A DNA stretch of 64,000 bases, taken from assembly GCA_014925825.1 (NCBI GenBank), contig JACGCK010000004.1, forward strand, positions 124,001-188,000, given 5' to 3'. How positions within the stretch are numbered: position 1 is the stretch's first letter; the number at the start of each line of letters is the position of its first letter. The notes under the pieces were generated by a model. The model was given only the letters and a program-made list of their open reading frames with translations. It searched no databases and was not told the origin of the DNA. The position numbers and the translations under genes were made by a program. This document shows positions 22,138 through 34,473 of this stretch, piece after piece. Origin of the DNA: Pholiota molesta. Its lineage: Eukaryota > Basidiomycota > Agaricomycetes > Agaricales > Strophariaceae.

Positions 22138-22528
22138 TTAAGTACTTCGGCTTTGCCTGGAGTTAATCTCTTTCGCTCTATCACGAGGAGCGAGATGAGT
22201 AAACCATCGAAAAAACGTTGTCCTAAAGGCGTCACTGTCAACTCTGGGACTGGTACCGTACGTCCGGGACGCCATGTCGAGCAGGCCTAGAAGCATCATG
22301 GTGAAAGGTGTATGTAGATGATGCGGCCATGGGGGGAAATCCGCGGCGTGTAGACGCGCATTATTGACTTCAAGCGCGTTCAAAATGGCCAGGTCAGCGG
22401 TGTTGTACTCCAGGTGCGTCCGTGTGGGTTTGCATTGGGATGCCGAGTTGGCTGTCATCTTTATACTCTGTCGTACTGTACATGAACGCGGGCTCGGCGG
22501 TGCTGCTCGTGGTAAAGGCGTTTGTCAT
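22138..22528 (-). CDS. small hypothetical protein, reading frame interrupted
   Basis: A minus-strand frame (22458-22138) reads NTADLAILNALEVNNARLHA, then ADFPPWPHHLHTPFTMMLLG, LLDMASRTYGTSPRVDSDAF and RWFTHLAPRDRAKE before a stop. It looks like real coding sequence: varied amino acids and a compact alpha-helical pattern. An upstream ATG at 22528 (MTNAFTTSSTAEPAFMYSTT) is in another frame and stops after about 44 codons, so a small intron or frameshift must join them. I do not recognise the family. Confidence 0.4.
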
Positions 22529-24029
22529 GGCGACAACGAGGGCATCATGTAGGTACAAAATGAGAGTGTCGATGGACGTGCGTACACTTTAGTACGCGCA
22601 GCGGCAGGTAGATTGGTCACAGCCTTCGATTGGTATGCGAAATTGCGAATATTTAACTTTTTTGGCGGTGGAGGCGTGGGAAAAATGGCGATGGTATGAA
22701 CTTTGGGACACAGACATTGGACAGTTTGCGATGTTGCCGTTGAACGCGTTGAACCTTAATAGCATTTATAGTGGAGTTTTGTCTCGTCGACAGGGGGATT
22801 CATTGAGGATTGATGGAACAAGGTAATGTAATTTCTGCTGTTTATAAGCCTAAGGCTCCTGTTATTGGACGACCAGATGTTAGTAATGATGTACCTATCC
22901 TGCTGCAGTGACTCATTATATTATGATGGTCGAAAAGATTTTTTTACTCATGTATCATAAGTAGGCAGACGGCTGCAGACGGACCATCTCCGTTCAAAAT
23001 TCGCGTGCAGCGGAAATTTGTCGGAAACGTCAACTATCTCTGGCATAGATATCCTGGAAGGATAATCTTCGAAGTTGAATTTTGAGCGCCCGAAATGTAC
23101 GTTGAGAAGGAAAGGACAGAATCTCAACGGATCATTGGTCTAACGCTGCCACAAAACCTCTGGCGGTTGTCTGGCGGTGTTGAATGGGCAGAATAAAAAG
23201 AGAAATTTTCATTTAAAAAAGTTGAACGGAGGACAATATAAGCTGAAAAAAAAAGCAGAATCTGAGTCCAGACGAAGTATGAGATTAGTTTACGCATAGA
23301 CGCTAAATCTATACTGAGTTGAGAACTTACAGAGTCACTGACCTTGAACTTTGAAGAATAAGTTGATCGGGAACAGCCGAAAGTGATGTCATCGCCCCTA
23401 AAAGGTATTCCTTCCTGCAACATACGTCCCCTACTCGGAGACAACGCCTGCGCAGTCATAATTAGCTCTGCGACGTTGCTCCGCCAGTCCGCCCGCATCA
23501 TAACTGGAGCTGGCTATCCCTCTTTGATCCTTGATAACGGAGGGGCAATCTAAGTAGCGCATTCATGTCATCATCTAGTGTCATCGCACGTTTGCGAGAG
23601 ATCCGGAGGGTCCTTGCGCACGTTAAGTGAGCCACTCGAAATTCAGATAATGGAGTACTAAGGACAAACCCTGACAAACCTCAAACGTTGTTCGCGTCGA
23701 ATACTCTTTCGTTCTTTCAAATCTGCGACATTCAAGCCAGTCGCACACATTGCATAAACAGCCCCCGCATCTTATCTATCAAGTCTAGTGACAAGGGACC
23801 AAATTAGTCGCGATAGCTTTGAACTTATCGGCGAGTTGTCCTGCTTTCCGCGTACGGCCGCCCCTCGATCCGCATACGTCTCCTTCCGTACTCGTGCTTC
23901 CCTTTCAAGAACTCAGCTTACTTCTCTGCCAGCGAGTCACTCTCCAGAAGCAACCACCTACCGAGTTATCTTCTGCCCAACCAACCCAGTTCCAACTCAC
24001 CCCACCCAAGTACCACTTTCAACCTCATC
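22529..24029. other. 1.5-kb region without a recognised gene
   Basis: No open frame here has convincing similarity. The minus-strand frame at 23124-23501 lacks domain motifs. From about 23690 to 24029 the sequence becomes C/T-rich with many CCAAC and CCACC runs, typical of a basidiomycete core promoter and 5' UTR for the gene at 24030. Confidence 0.45.
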
Positions 24030-24899
24030 ATGCCTTTCAACACCAAGACCTGTACCACCAAGTCTGTTGCTCCGTTCAAACCAAGCGCACAGAGCATCAA
24101 CACTGCTGCTAGCAAGGGTGCCCAACGTCCAGTCACGCAGACGACGGCCTCGGCGCTGAAGGTGGACACCAAGGCCCCTATCAACGGAGACCAGGCCACC
24201 ACCAACCAGTCCGACGAGGAGAACGTCCGCCCTGCCTCTAACGAAGCCTCGGAGCCACTCTCGCCGCTTCTCAGCGCCCTCTCGGGCATGCCCAAGGCCC
24301 AAGAGCGAGACCTACGCGCCTACGAGCACGACCGCCAGCGCACCAAGCGCGCTGGGGAGCGGGCTCTGCGCCGGGCTCGTAAGGCTACTTTCTCCGGTGG
24401 CGGCAAGCGGGCGCCGTCGACGACGGGGGAGGACAAAGACCGGGACGCGAAACGCAAGCCGCGGGGCAAGTTCGAAGTCGAGGTCGATGCGGGCGTCGAT
24501 GCCGTGAGCAAGGCCACTTGGACCGTCCCCGCTGCGGCGCTGATCGAGGGTCTCTCGAACGCGGCACCGGGTGCGGGCCACGGAGCCATTGCGAGAGCGA
24601 ACGAGAGGGCGATGGAGAGTATAGGCGATGGGAAGGGCATTCAAATCAACTTCGAGGATCTACTGGTGCACTCCTCGCAGCGCAAGGCGAGGAAGACAAA
24701 GGAGGAAGAGTTTGAGCTGGTGCCAGCGGTGAAGGGTGTGATAGTGTTGGACGATATGCCAACGGGTGGGGGCCATGATATGGAGATTGATGAACCTTGG
24801 GAGCACATCGAGTCCGAGGAGGGAGACGGGAAGAAGATGAAGGCTGGTAAGAGAGCTGAGCTTTCCTATGCGGCGGTCGTCGTTGGAACAGCGGAGTGA
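24030..24899 (+). CDS. intronless hypothetical protein, 289 residues
   Basis: A single open frame of 289 residues is preceded by a pyrimidine-rich leader. I do not recognise a family. The N-terminal 70 residues are Thr/Ser/Lys-rich and disordered. A basic helix follows (EHDRQRTKRAGERALRRARK), then a Lys/Arg stretch (KDRDAKRKPRGKFEVE). After these comes a possible folded part (WTVPAAALIEGLSNAAPGAG and INFEDLLVHSSQRKARKTKE). The end is acidic (EIDEPWEHIESEEGDGKK). The basic patches suggest nuclear localisation. Coding G+C is visibly higher than in neighbours, which with the absence of introns in such an intron-rich region suggests strong expression or a different history. It could be a basidiomycete-specific regulatory or chromatin protein, but that is a guess. 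Confidence 0.7.
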   Translation: MPFNTKTCTTKSVAPFKPSAQSINTAASKGAQRPVTQTTASALKVDTKAPINGDQATTNQSDEENVRPASNEASEPLSPLLSALSGMPKAQERDLRAYEHDRQRTKRAGERALRRARKATFSGGGKRAPSTTGEDKDRDAKRKPRGKFEVEVDAGVDAVSKATWTVPAAALIEGLSNAAPGAGHGAIARANERAMESIGDGKGIQINFEDLLVHSSQRKARKTKEEEFELVPAVKGVIVLDDMPTGGGHDMEIDEPWEHIESEEGDGKKMKAGKRAELSYAAVVVGTAE

Positions 24900-26012
24900 A
24901 GAACATGCGCTGAGGACCAGTGCTTCAGTGTCTCCAATCATTGCGAAGTCAAGTCGCCGAGCCCATTTGCTCGCGATTTCAATCACCTTGTGCGCATGTC
25001 CTTCTTCGATTTATTCTTATTCGTTCTGCTTTATGTTACATATCTCCAAGACACGCCTATTATCAACATTTAGTATATATAAACCATAAACATATCAAGG
25101 ACTCGCTCGCCTTTCTGTAACCACCTAGTCATATTTTTTATCCATTGCCGTTCGTTTATACCTACTTGTTTCGACGCTCTTTAGGGTTCCTTTTTAGATC
25201 TTACCTTGTTGTACTTTTATTAGTTTGTCTTCTACTTTCTGTAGGGCGAGGCGATGTTGCGTAGGTTAGCGCATCCAGGTTAGTTGGGTTGAGAGTTGGC
25301 GCGGACATTGGGTGTGGAGTTCTGGAGTGGTAGTGGGGAGATGCTTGGGTGTAAGATTAAGAGATGACGATGTCTTGGAATATATTCATTTTGATGTGTA
25401 AACATGCGTACGATTATCGATTAGAGGCGATGGGACGGGCGATCTGGGATGTACATTGTAGATGAGAAGAATTTCCAAGAAATTTTCAGTGCCAGTAGGG
25501 ACGGTGGCATAAGATACCACGTGATAAGCTACGTGACCAGCGGCTCTTTCTATTTCAAGTTATGACAAAGTTTGCAATGTGCATTCAGCATTGTCCGCTC
25601 CCCTTTCACGCAATAGTATACTAATAGCGAATCTTTAAACACATGTATCTACGACGCCAAACCATTTTTTTCGCGGTAATAGACGTACAACTGTCCGGAG
25701 CTTTAAGTTTAAAAAATCCTACCTGGATATTTCAGCGCTTCACGGTCAAACATCTAGTCAAGAAACTGCTTATCATTATCTCACTCTTACATAAAATTAG
25801 ACGTAGATGGTCAATATCCTTGGTCCAATCGGATTTCCCATTTTTCAAGACTTATGCGGTGATGATGTCAGAAAGGATATGGTGAACTTCCCTGTTTGGC
25901 TCTCCACCTTCCATATATGGCTCTGCGTTAGTCCATCATTCCGTTTGTGACGTCATGGGGTACCTAACGTTTATATGACGAGGGCGGAGCCCCCTTTAGT
26001 CACACATTCAGC
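24900..26012. other. 1.1-kb intergenic region
   Basis: The 3' UTR of the 289-residue gene is followed by AT-rich sequence. CACGTG at 25518-25523 with a nearby TACGTGAC at 25530-25537 forms a paired E-box-like motif. A short frame at 25643-25885 has no support. The right end carries the promoter of the mitochondrial-type gene. Confidence 0.4.
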
Positions 26013-26033
26013 ATGTTTACACTCACCACCACC

Positions 26034-26706
26034 ATGTCTCGCTCAGGCTTGCGCATTGCGCCCCGCGTCGCTGCTAGGCTCGAGAGCACAAGGTGACATT
26101 TTGCGTTGTCGGATATTCTGGAACTCATGTCTTGGGTCTTGCATTAAGGCAATATACGAGGTTCGTTCTACCCCGGTCAATCTCATTGCGCACTATCAGT
26201 TGCTAACTATTTCTTCAGCACAATGCATGACAATGATCCTAATGTATGCGGCATTCCGCACCTACGTTATAGAAAGAAAATACTGACGCGGCGATACCGA
26301 CTAGGTTCTGGAAAGGGAGAAACGCAGGAACCTCGAAAAGAAATTTCACAATTTCTCACCTCATGAGCATGCCCCTGGATGGAACGAAACACTCGCCAGC
26401 GCCTCGGAGGCAAGTGTGAAGGTCTGGCTCTACATCTCATCTTCTGCGCTTACTAGAACGCTGAATGCCCTTTAGGCCGACAGGTCTACCGGATCTACAG
26501 ACGAGCTTCAATCCACGACCGTAAAATACATGCGTGCTCGCCGTAACGAGGCAGAAGGAGAGGATGGTACGCCTGGAACAACTGCCTTCTATATGAAAGA
26601 GGAGGTCAACGGTCCCCTAAAAGGTCGCGGAAAGGAACAGGTGATTTTGACTGAGGAAACTATCATTCAGGACAATGAACGAGCTGACGCGACGGTTAAG
26701 AAGTAA
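26034..26706 (+). CDS. small conserved fungal protein, probably mitochondrial
   Basis: Exons 26034-26092, 26149-26160, 26219-26243, 26305-26421 and 26476-26706 give 147 residues. An ATG at 26013 in the same frame would add seven. The N-terminus (MSRSGLRIAPRVAARLESTR) has several Arg, no acid until residue 17, and looks like a mitochondrial presequence. The best conserved block is NDPNVLEREKRRNLEKKFHN, then SPHEHAPGWNETLASASEAS and VKADR. I recall similar motifs in uncharacterised fungal mitochondrial proteins but cannot name one. The C-terminus is polar (YMRARRNEAEGEDG and VILTEETIIQDNERAD). The 12-nt exon 2 keeps the frame whether included or skipped, so it is uncertain. Confidence 0.72.
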
Positions 26707-27165
26707 AAATGTTTAAATGACCAACAGTGAAGAATTTGTGAGTTGCTCTGGCGTTTCTCGTCCCAGTTCCTTGGTAATGACGCATTGCAGAGTGGAGAGA
26801 TTTGAAGCCTCTCATCAAGATGCATTCTGTTCAAGTTGCTTGCTTTCCTTATTCGATTTGTAATTGTAGACGTAGATGGAGTATAGACTCTTAATCATGG
26901 CACAGTGTATCATTATAACTTTCACATCTGACACTGATTGAAAGCATTGAACCCTATAAATAGCATAAAACGACCCCACAGGAAAAACGAGTGTTGGATA
27001 AAAACGAGGTAGACGATGAACCATAAAAAGAGCGAAGGAAGAATAAGTAAATCTCGAAATGATGGTAACACATGTACAGACGGCCACAAACTACTGACGA
27101 CAACTGATAACAATTAAGGACTTAAATACAATATACCATTTCGGTATTCATACAGCGTTCACAAC
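26707..27165. other. convergent 3' intergenic region
   Basis: This 459-bp AT-rich stretch lies between the ends of the mitochondrial-type gene (plus) and the copper ATPase (minus). Open frames seen on the minus strand at 26815-27113 have low-complexity hydrophobic translations and no support. Confidence 0.4.
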
Positions 27166-30100
27166 TCAAACGGCACTCCTCTGGTCCATCTCCACAGGCA
27201 GTTGACTATACCCGTACTCATCCTGCCTGCTTGGGCTGAAGAGTGCCCGAAGACGGGCGGTGTCGAGGACACTAGCGGCGCTATCTAAAAACATACCTGT
27301 CCAGCCCGCGCCACTGTACAGGGCGCTCGGCGTCGGCGCGAGTGCAATCGCACCCTCAGCAGGGAGAACGCTGTCCGCCGGCCGCTTCCACCATTTCAAC
27401 GTGAGCGACGAGCACACCACACTGACGGAAGAGAAAGCCATTGCCGCGCCAGCGAGCATGGGGTGCATGTACAGCCCGAAGGGAAGGAAGAAGCCCATGG
27501 CGAGTGGGATGCCGAGGACGTTGTAGATGCATGCCCAGACGAGATTGCGCCGGATAACGGAGAAAATCTTTCGCGAGAGGTGCAGCGCGGCAACGACGTC
27601 CAGAAGATCTGAGCGCATGAGGACAATGTCGGCGGCTTCGATAGCCACGGATGTGCCCGAGGACAGTGCAATGCCAACTGTGGCTGCTACCAGAGCAGGA
27701 GAGTCATTTATACCGTCTCCAACCTAGGAAGGAAAGCGGAATAAAAACCAGAAAAAATCAGTATCTAACAAAAAATAAATCACGAGAGACGTACCATCGC
27801 GACACCACCAAGATTTGCCGCCATCAACTCAGTCACCATCGCAGCTTTGCCTTGAGGACTCATACCAGCCCATACATGTTCAGGTCTGATCCCAACTTGT
27901 TTCGCAATAGCCACTGCCGTCGTCTTTCCATCACCAGTCATCATGTTAACCTCGATGCCCATCTTCTGTAGCGCTAAGATCGCCTGTCGACTTGAAGGTT
28001 TGGGTGCATCCGCCAAAGAGACAGCGAGAAGCGGCTTTGGGTGAGCGGCCTTGCCAGAACCATTCAACAGAGATACAAAGATGATTGTGCGCCCGATCTT
28101 CGTTTCCTGCTCCTCGTATTCGGCCAATGGAGTCGGGATATAATATTCTTCGTTATCCCCGTCCAGGATGCTGCCAGCTCCGCTGAGAGTGACAAAGCGA
28201 GCACTTCCGATAAGCACGGTATGCGTCTTCCCATTGCACTGAATTTTAGCCTTGACGCCCTGTCCTGGAACGCTCTCGAATTCCTCGACTACCGCTTCAG
28301 GTCCTGATGTTCCCATAAGCTCTTTGCCATATGTCGCGATGGCTTTCGCAAGAGGATGCTCCGATCGCGCTTCCGTGGCGCTAACCAAGGCCACAATGTC
28401 CCTGCGGGTGGTCACGCCATCAGCACATAATCCCTCCAACCCAGTGTCGCCCGCGTATAGTTCCCTATTGGCGATCAGACCTTGTTGCTGATTGGAGACC
28501 CAATGCATGCCCATAACGGTCAGCTTGCCTATGGTTACCGTGCCCGTCTTGTCGAGGACGACTCTACGTATGCTCTTGCTCGCTTCCAGCGCTCGCCCGC
28601 CTTTAATGAGGATTCCGTTCTGCGCGCCGATGCCAGTACCGACCATGATCGCCGTCGGCGTAGCCAGGCCCAACGCGCATGGACAGGCGACAACGATGAC
28701 TGAGATGCACATCTGGAGACACACGGAGAGCTTGTTTGATCCATGGAACATGGCCGGTAACGAGTCGTCCGCGATGATCGTGCTCAGCAGTCCCCAAACA
28801 ACGAGCGTCAGCGCCGAAAGGCTGATCACCGTAGGTACGAAGTAGCCGGCGACTCTATCAGCAAACGCTTGGATTGGGGCCTTCGATGTCTGTGCATCCT
28901 CGACAAGTCGGACGATTTGGGAAAGTGCTGTATCTTTGCCGGCGCGAGTGACTGTCATGTCGAAGGTACCGAGACCGTTGACTGTACCTCCAATGACCAA
29001 ATCACCGACCAACTTCATCACCGGTAGTGCTTCACCCGTAATAGCGCTTTCGTCGATACTAGAAGAACCTTTAACCACTGTGCCATCGGCGGGGACCTTG
29101 TCGCCAGGGACGATCTTAACTATATCTCCCACCTCCAACAACTCGGTAGCAATCTTCTTCTCTTGTGTGCATGCCGGAGCATCGGTGTAGATTATGGCCA
29201 TGGAAGGGGCGAGTGCCATCAAGTCGGTAAGAGCCGCACTAGTCTTTCCTTTTGCCTTGTTTTCAAGGTAACGTCCGAGGGAAACAAACATGAACAACAT
29301 CGTGCTGGTCTCGAAAAAGAGGCGAGGTCGATAACCCGGTGTGGTGTCGAACATGGCTTCAATCATGAGGAATACTGAATAGAAATAAGCCGCGGATGTA
29401 CCCAGAACAATGAGCACATCCATAGTTGCAGAGCCATGTTTGAGAGACTTGTACGCGTTGCGATAAAATCGATACCCAATCCAAAATTGCGCGGGTGTAG
29501 TGATGATAAGCGACAACACGTCGCCGAGATAGATAGAGCTGAAAAAGCGATATGCTAGAACGTCTTTGACGCCAGGGACACTGGGGCCAACCATATGGAG
29601 GAAAAAGCCGGGAACAGCGAAGACAAGACTCCAAATAAATCGTGAACGCCATTCAAGGATCTCTTTCATCCGGGTAAGTGATTGGAGTTGGGTTCCATCT
29701 TGTTGGTCTGAAAGGAGGGCATCAAAGCCCATATCCTCGATATGCCCGATAATCTCGCGGGGAGAGATGATGGCTCGATCGAAGTGGACCGTGCATGTTT
29801 CTGTTGCGAGAGCTACCGAGACGCTCGTAATTCCTGGTACAGCTGAGAGACCCGTCTCCACTGTGTTCGTACATGATGCACATGTCATCCCATATATTCG
29901 AAGCTGGACGACATCGGCACGAGTGGGAGGGATCCAACTTGCATCAAATCCAATATCAGAGATTTCCTGAGCCAATGTCAGCGGGAGAGGTATGTGCTGA
30001 CGAACAACATACGTTGACGAGTTTCTCCACGTTCCAATGTTCAGGCTCGAACTCAACGACAGCACGCTCTGCTAAGAGCGCAACCTTTATTGAGTGGATA

Positions 30101-30717
30101 CCCTTTTGGTCTCTAAGCATACCCTCAATGGCCTGAAAACCGTCAAAAAGGAATGTATGGACAAGCTTAATATACACACCTCTACACAAGACCCGCAAGT
30201 CATCCCCTGCACCCGCAGCTCGCACTTTTCAGACCGTGGTAATGGCTGTCGTATTGAAATGTGGCTTGCATCGAAACCAATATCAGATATTTCCTACCCA
30301 TTGACGTTAGCACAGGTGGTGAAAGAGCAGTATGCTACATACACTGATGAGTTTATCCTCGGTCCAAAGGTGGGGATCGTAGTCGATAACTGCCCGCTCT
30401 GTCAGCAGTGCGACTTTGATTGAATGAATGCCTTTCTGATCTCTAAGCATGCCCTCGATGGCCTAGCAGTAGATTTAGATCAAGCAAGAGCGATTACGAT
30501 AGATGTATACCTCCACACACGACCCGCAAGTCATCCCTTCAACTCGTAGCTCACATCTCTCCGACCCAAGAGGAACCTGTTGGGCGAATTCGTGCTCCTT
30601 GTCGGTGTAGGCTAATAGTGGTTCCGACGAGGACATTGGGAATTGACTTGTCGATGCCGGGGCAAAGGAAGCGGACAACGGCGACTTCTCCCAAAGGTTG
30701 TTTATAAAGGTGGTCAT
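27166..30717 (-). CDS. ccc2: copper-transporting P1B-type ATPase, Ccc2/ATP7-like
   Basis: Six exons on the minus strand (30717-30511, 30462-30343, 30293-30180, 30132-30013, 29966-27795, 27723-27166) give 1096 residues, all joined in phase 0. Three N-terminal HMA copper-binding domains carry GMTCGSC, GMTCGSC and GMTCASC. Next are the transmembrane helices with the CPC ion-path motif ([14 protein letters not shown]), the actuator ITGEALP, the phosphorylation site [11 protein letters not shown], the SEHPLAKA nucleotide motif, MMTGDG and [10 protein letters not shown]. These match Cu(I) pumps of the late Golgi, which receive copper from Atx1 and load multicopper oxidases such as laccases and Fet3. 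HMA1 and HMA2 come from a two-exon duplication. The ATG at 30717 follows a probable leader intron end; an upstream in-frame ATG near 30780 is less likely. Confidence 0.95.
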
Positions 30718-31843
30718 CTTGGCCTGCGTAAGGAGGGTTATACTTAAGGCCGGATTAACGGTGAGAAACGGAGGTGTCAAGGTCTGGCGGGATTAGTAAG
30801 GTGAATTGCCAGGTGATTCTTCCGAGAAAGAGGGACGTGATTACTGGAGGAGAAAATTTAGATGAACTAGATATCGATGCGCCTGCGCGGAAGAAATGAG
30901 AGACGAGGAAGAAGGCTTGACGTTGTCGTCCGGCTCGTCGTACACCGCAACGACGCACTGAGTAGTAAGCGATCTGTCACGGAGTGACATCAATTGTTCG
31001 TTCTATTTTTGGACCTCGCATTGACTGCGCCAAACTTGACCTCCACGTATACATACACTCCCAGTTAATTAGAGCAAAAGCACAGCTCGTAATCATTTCT
31101 GTACCTACGCGAGTATCCTCTTATCATGCATCCGAAGGTCGGGCTCGGAATCTTGGGGCTGCCCTCTGAGCCTCTGAGTTATAGTGGAAAACACCTTGGA
31201 ATATTCAGGGAATATTACAAGATCACTACCCAGTCGCCACCATTTGCGCGCCTTGAGTCAACAACCGCGGTTGTTATAAGTGCATAATAAATTTATTAAA
31301 TAATAGAGAACGCAGGCGCGTGCTGAAATCTTTTCATAGGAATCTTGGACTTACTTATCTGGACGCAAAACAGTAAAACGGTCGGCTTGGATTCAGATGT
31401 TGCTTTAATGTTCAAACTATTCCAAAAAAAAAGACCGAGACAGGCACCGGACCTGCAGTTTCCTAATACCGCTTTATGTCGTGGTCAGACCGATGCCATT
31501 TGCCACGGCCATGAAGTTTGAAAGTAGGATGGGGCCAGTAGGCCCAAGTGTTTAGGCGCCTATCACTGAGTAGTGCGTCACATCAGGTCACATCCCTCCT
31601 CTCGCCGTCTCAGCGCGACTCGTAGGGAAGAATCTTTCAACCTACTTATTTCAAAATGGCCTCGAGCCATAGACGTCAAGCATTGAACCTGATCTATCTT
31701 ATGCGGAAGTACATTCGAGGAACAAGATACTAATGATTGTAGAAAATTCAAGGCATTGAATTTAACAATATGTAAGTTTCTTCTGCTGTAGTAAAATGTC
31801 GGCTGCAATCCAACAACTAGGACAAATCCTGTAAAAAATTACG
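30718..31843. other. 1.1-kb intergenic region, promoter of ccc2
   Basis: The left part is the upstream region of the copper ATPase. I saw no perfect Mac1- or Cuf1-type copper element by eye. The right part is the 3' flank of P450-1. No gene is recognised. Confidence 0.4.
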
Positions 31844-34473
31844 TTACAACACTCGTTCGACAATTAATGGCAGCTGGGGAACTGTTTTCGTGCTACCAAC
31901 AACCACCGGTGTCGTGATTCCAGTCATTTGCCAGAATATTTCATGCTTGGACGGAGTGAACTTGAAGGACTCAACCAGGAGCAACAGCACCACTTCTATA
32001 GTGGATCGTCAGTATCTAAATATAGTAGGCTGCGAGTAAAGAAACGCACTCATTTCTAGCTGCGAAAACTTAAAACCACTAAAAAAATTTGAACATTTTA
32101 GTCCGCCGAACAACGATAAAAGAGATACTGACATGCACGCCCTTCCTCCTCCAATAAATGTCATACTATGATAGGAAACAAACAACTCAATTCACACTCC
32201 AATAATATGTCAGACGTAGAATAACTCACAGATTCGAATAGATTCCTGGAAGATGAGCGGCAGAAACGGCATCTGGAAGAGGATTAAGCCACCTTTCAGG
32301 CTTCCATTCAAGAACATCCGGTCCCCAAAGTTCGGCATTAGTGTTGGAAGCAAGCAGACCAACGGTAACCCTTGTGTTCTTAGGGACAAAAATTTCTTTT
32401 ACTTCTTGACCGTTCACTCCTTTGATTGGGGTAAAGAGGGGAATGACAACGTCTTGTCGAGCTCTTCTCATAGAAGTGAATGTTAGATGCACAAGATGGA
32501 CGTTTTGAAAATATGATAACGTACACTCTTCTCGCCATATTGACCGGGGAATGTCTATACGAAGGGGTGTTAGATAATGTAGAAACGGCTCATCCGAGGA
32601 CATACAATCGTAGAGTTTCTCGACAGATTGCGTCAAGATATGGCAGCGAGACAATCTTGTCATATGGCAGTTCACCACCCTCTAATTCTTTTGCTTCCTT
32701 AATTTCTGCCCTCAATTTGTCTTGCACATCTTGATGAATGGCCATGAGATATAGCAAGCGTGCAAGAGCACTGGTTGTTGTGTCCATAGCGGCGAATATC
32801 AGAGACCTTGGTGAAATAAATTAGTTCATTACTAGTACAACAGACTCGACATATATCATTATGGGACTTACGACATTTGACCTATGAGCTCTTCTTGTGT
32901 TAAGCTCTCTTCCTTCGACGCGGACATATTCGCCTTCACTAGAAATATGGATAAGCGTCGGATCATGTGCGGAAACGAAAGCCGCCTACTCAAAACGCTC
33001 ATAATGTCCTTGCCTCTTCCAATCTGATTTGCTACCGCTTCATCTCCATCCGCCAAAGCTGCCTTCTTCGATTCAAAGATTTCAACAGAAGTCTTATAGA
33101 GGACGTCCACGATATCCCGAACTTCATGGGCATTCTTCCAAGGAAGGGTGTCGATCACCCAGCGTCGGAACCAGGCTGGCCCAATAGTCGAGAGTGTAGG
33201 CATCAAGTAAGTATTGGTGTACCGCAGTTTCGACAGCGTAGGTCTATAAGAGGTCACTGGTCAGCAATTTGCAAGCATCTGGCATTGATGTAAAAAAGGC
33301 GGACATGAGGGCCTTCGCCGCAGCGCTGAAAGGATGTGGGACACTCTCTTCAGTCAAGCCGTCAAAGGAATATCCAAGTCCGCTTTGACCTATTAATTCC
33401 AAGGCAGTGCGTGTCATCCATGATAACACTTCGACCTTGGAACAGAAAATAAATGCTCTGTTGGTTTTGTTTATTTGATTCAGCCTACCTCTTGAGGACC
33501 ATCTTTCAATTTATGCCTGAAGGTATCGCGAAGCTATCCTCACATATGAGAAACATGATCAGAATATAAATTCTCATACAGCTCACCTTATAGGTCACAT
33601 CATAAAATGTGGGTACTGGATGAAGGGTAACACTGGGTCAGATGTTCACGGGAGCTCTTGCATATGGCCAATATGGGCAAACATACTCATCTCTCGCATA
33701 TGTGCGAGTGAAAAAACGGGGTTTAACATTTTCCTTTGTTTGCGGTGCTGCTCGCCTATTTATCATGCACACAATTAATATAATTGGTCGATCTATGTGA
33801 TAAAGAGTGACATTACCCAGAGTGCCGAGGAGACCCTCACCGAACCAAAGATTGTTTCCTCTGAGATTACTATTTAAGCGCTCCAATCATCATCACGTAG
33901 TAATCGTATCTACACACCTGATAAATGTATTGGTTTCCTCGAATATGTGCTGATCCTAAAGAAACATCAAGGTGTTTGGAGCTCCTGCGGACGATCTCAA
34001 GAAGAAACTTGGAATCTACCTTGACGAAAATATGGTGCATTGCTTTAGGATCAAATACATACAGTTCATTCTCCTGCATAGGGGTCAGCATCTGACAGTT
34101 AGGGGCGCCGCTGCAGTAGACGTACCCCAAGGACTCCTTTGATTTTGATGGTACTTCCAACTGATTAAATGGTTCTCAACTTTCAGTTTTCAAAGTCACA
34201 AAGCGAGAGATAAGTAACGTACAGGTATTCGCAAGGTATCTGTGGTATGCCCATGCATTGTTGTTAAAGACCTTGCCGAAAACCCCTTTGAACGTATTCA
34301 GTGACAACCTTTAGGGATATCAATAACAATGACACCATACCTGTCCAGAACGACTCAGAGGGAGGACCCGGGATATTATCAAGGGGCGATTTGAGCACCA
34401 ATTGCTTCAATGTCTTCCAGAGGAGCCAAATGGCCACGAAGACACCAGTGGCTTGAATAAATGTTAAACTCAT
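31844..34473 (-). CDS. cytochrome P450 monooxygenase (P450-1)
   Basis: A multi-exon gene of about 13 exons ends with the stop at 31844-31846. The N-terminal anchor helix is SLTFIQATGVFVAIWLLWKT, followed by the proline hinge DNIPGPPSESF. Next are the I-helix AAMDTTTSALAR (oxygen-binding AxDT), the K-helix ETLRL (ExxR), and PERWLNPLPD. The haem loop is FIGGGRACIGFKFSQLEM, with the intron splitting the Ile after the Cys. Such enzymes are anchored in the ER and accept electrons from Cpr1. Mushroom P450s of this type oxidise aromatic or terpenoid compounds, but this substrate is unknown. It is most like P450-3 (shared start MSLTF, SxLDNIPGPPSESF, TSVEIF/TSIKIF region), with intron positions that appear shared. 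Exon edges were not all fixed. Confidence 0.88.

Noticed and set aside
24312..24644. Several minus-strand open frames of about 100 codons
   Set aside because: They are Arg/Pro-rich shadows that arise because the sense gene is GC-rich.
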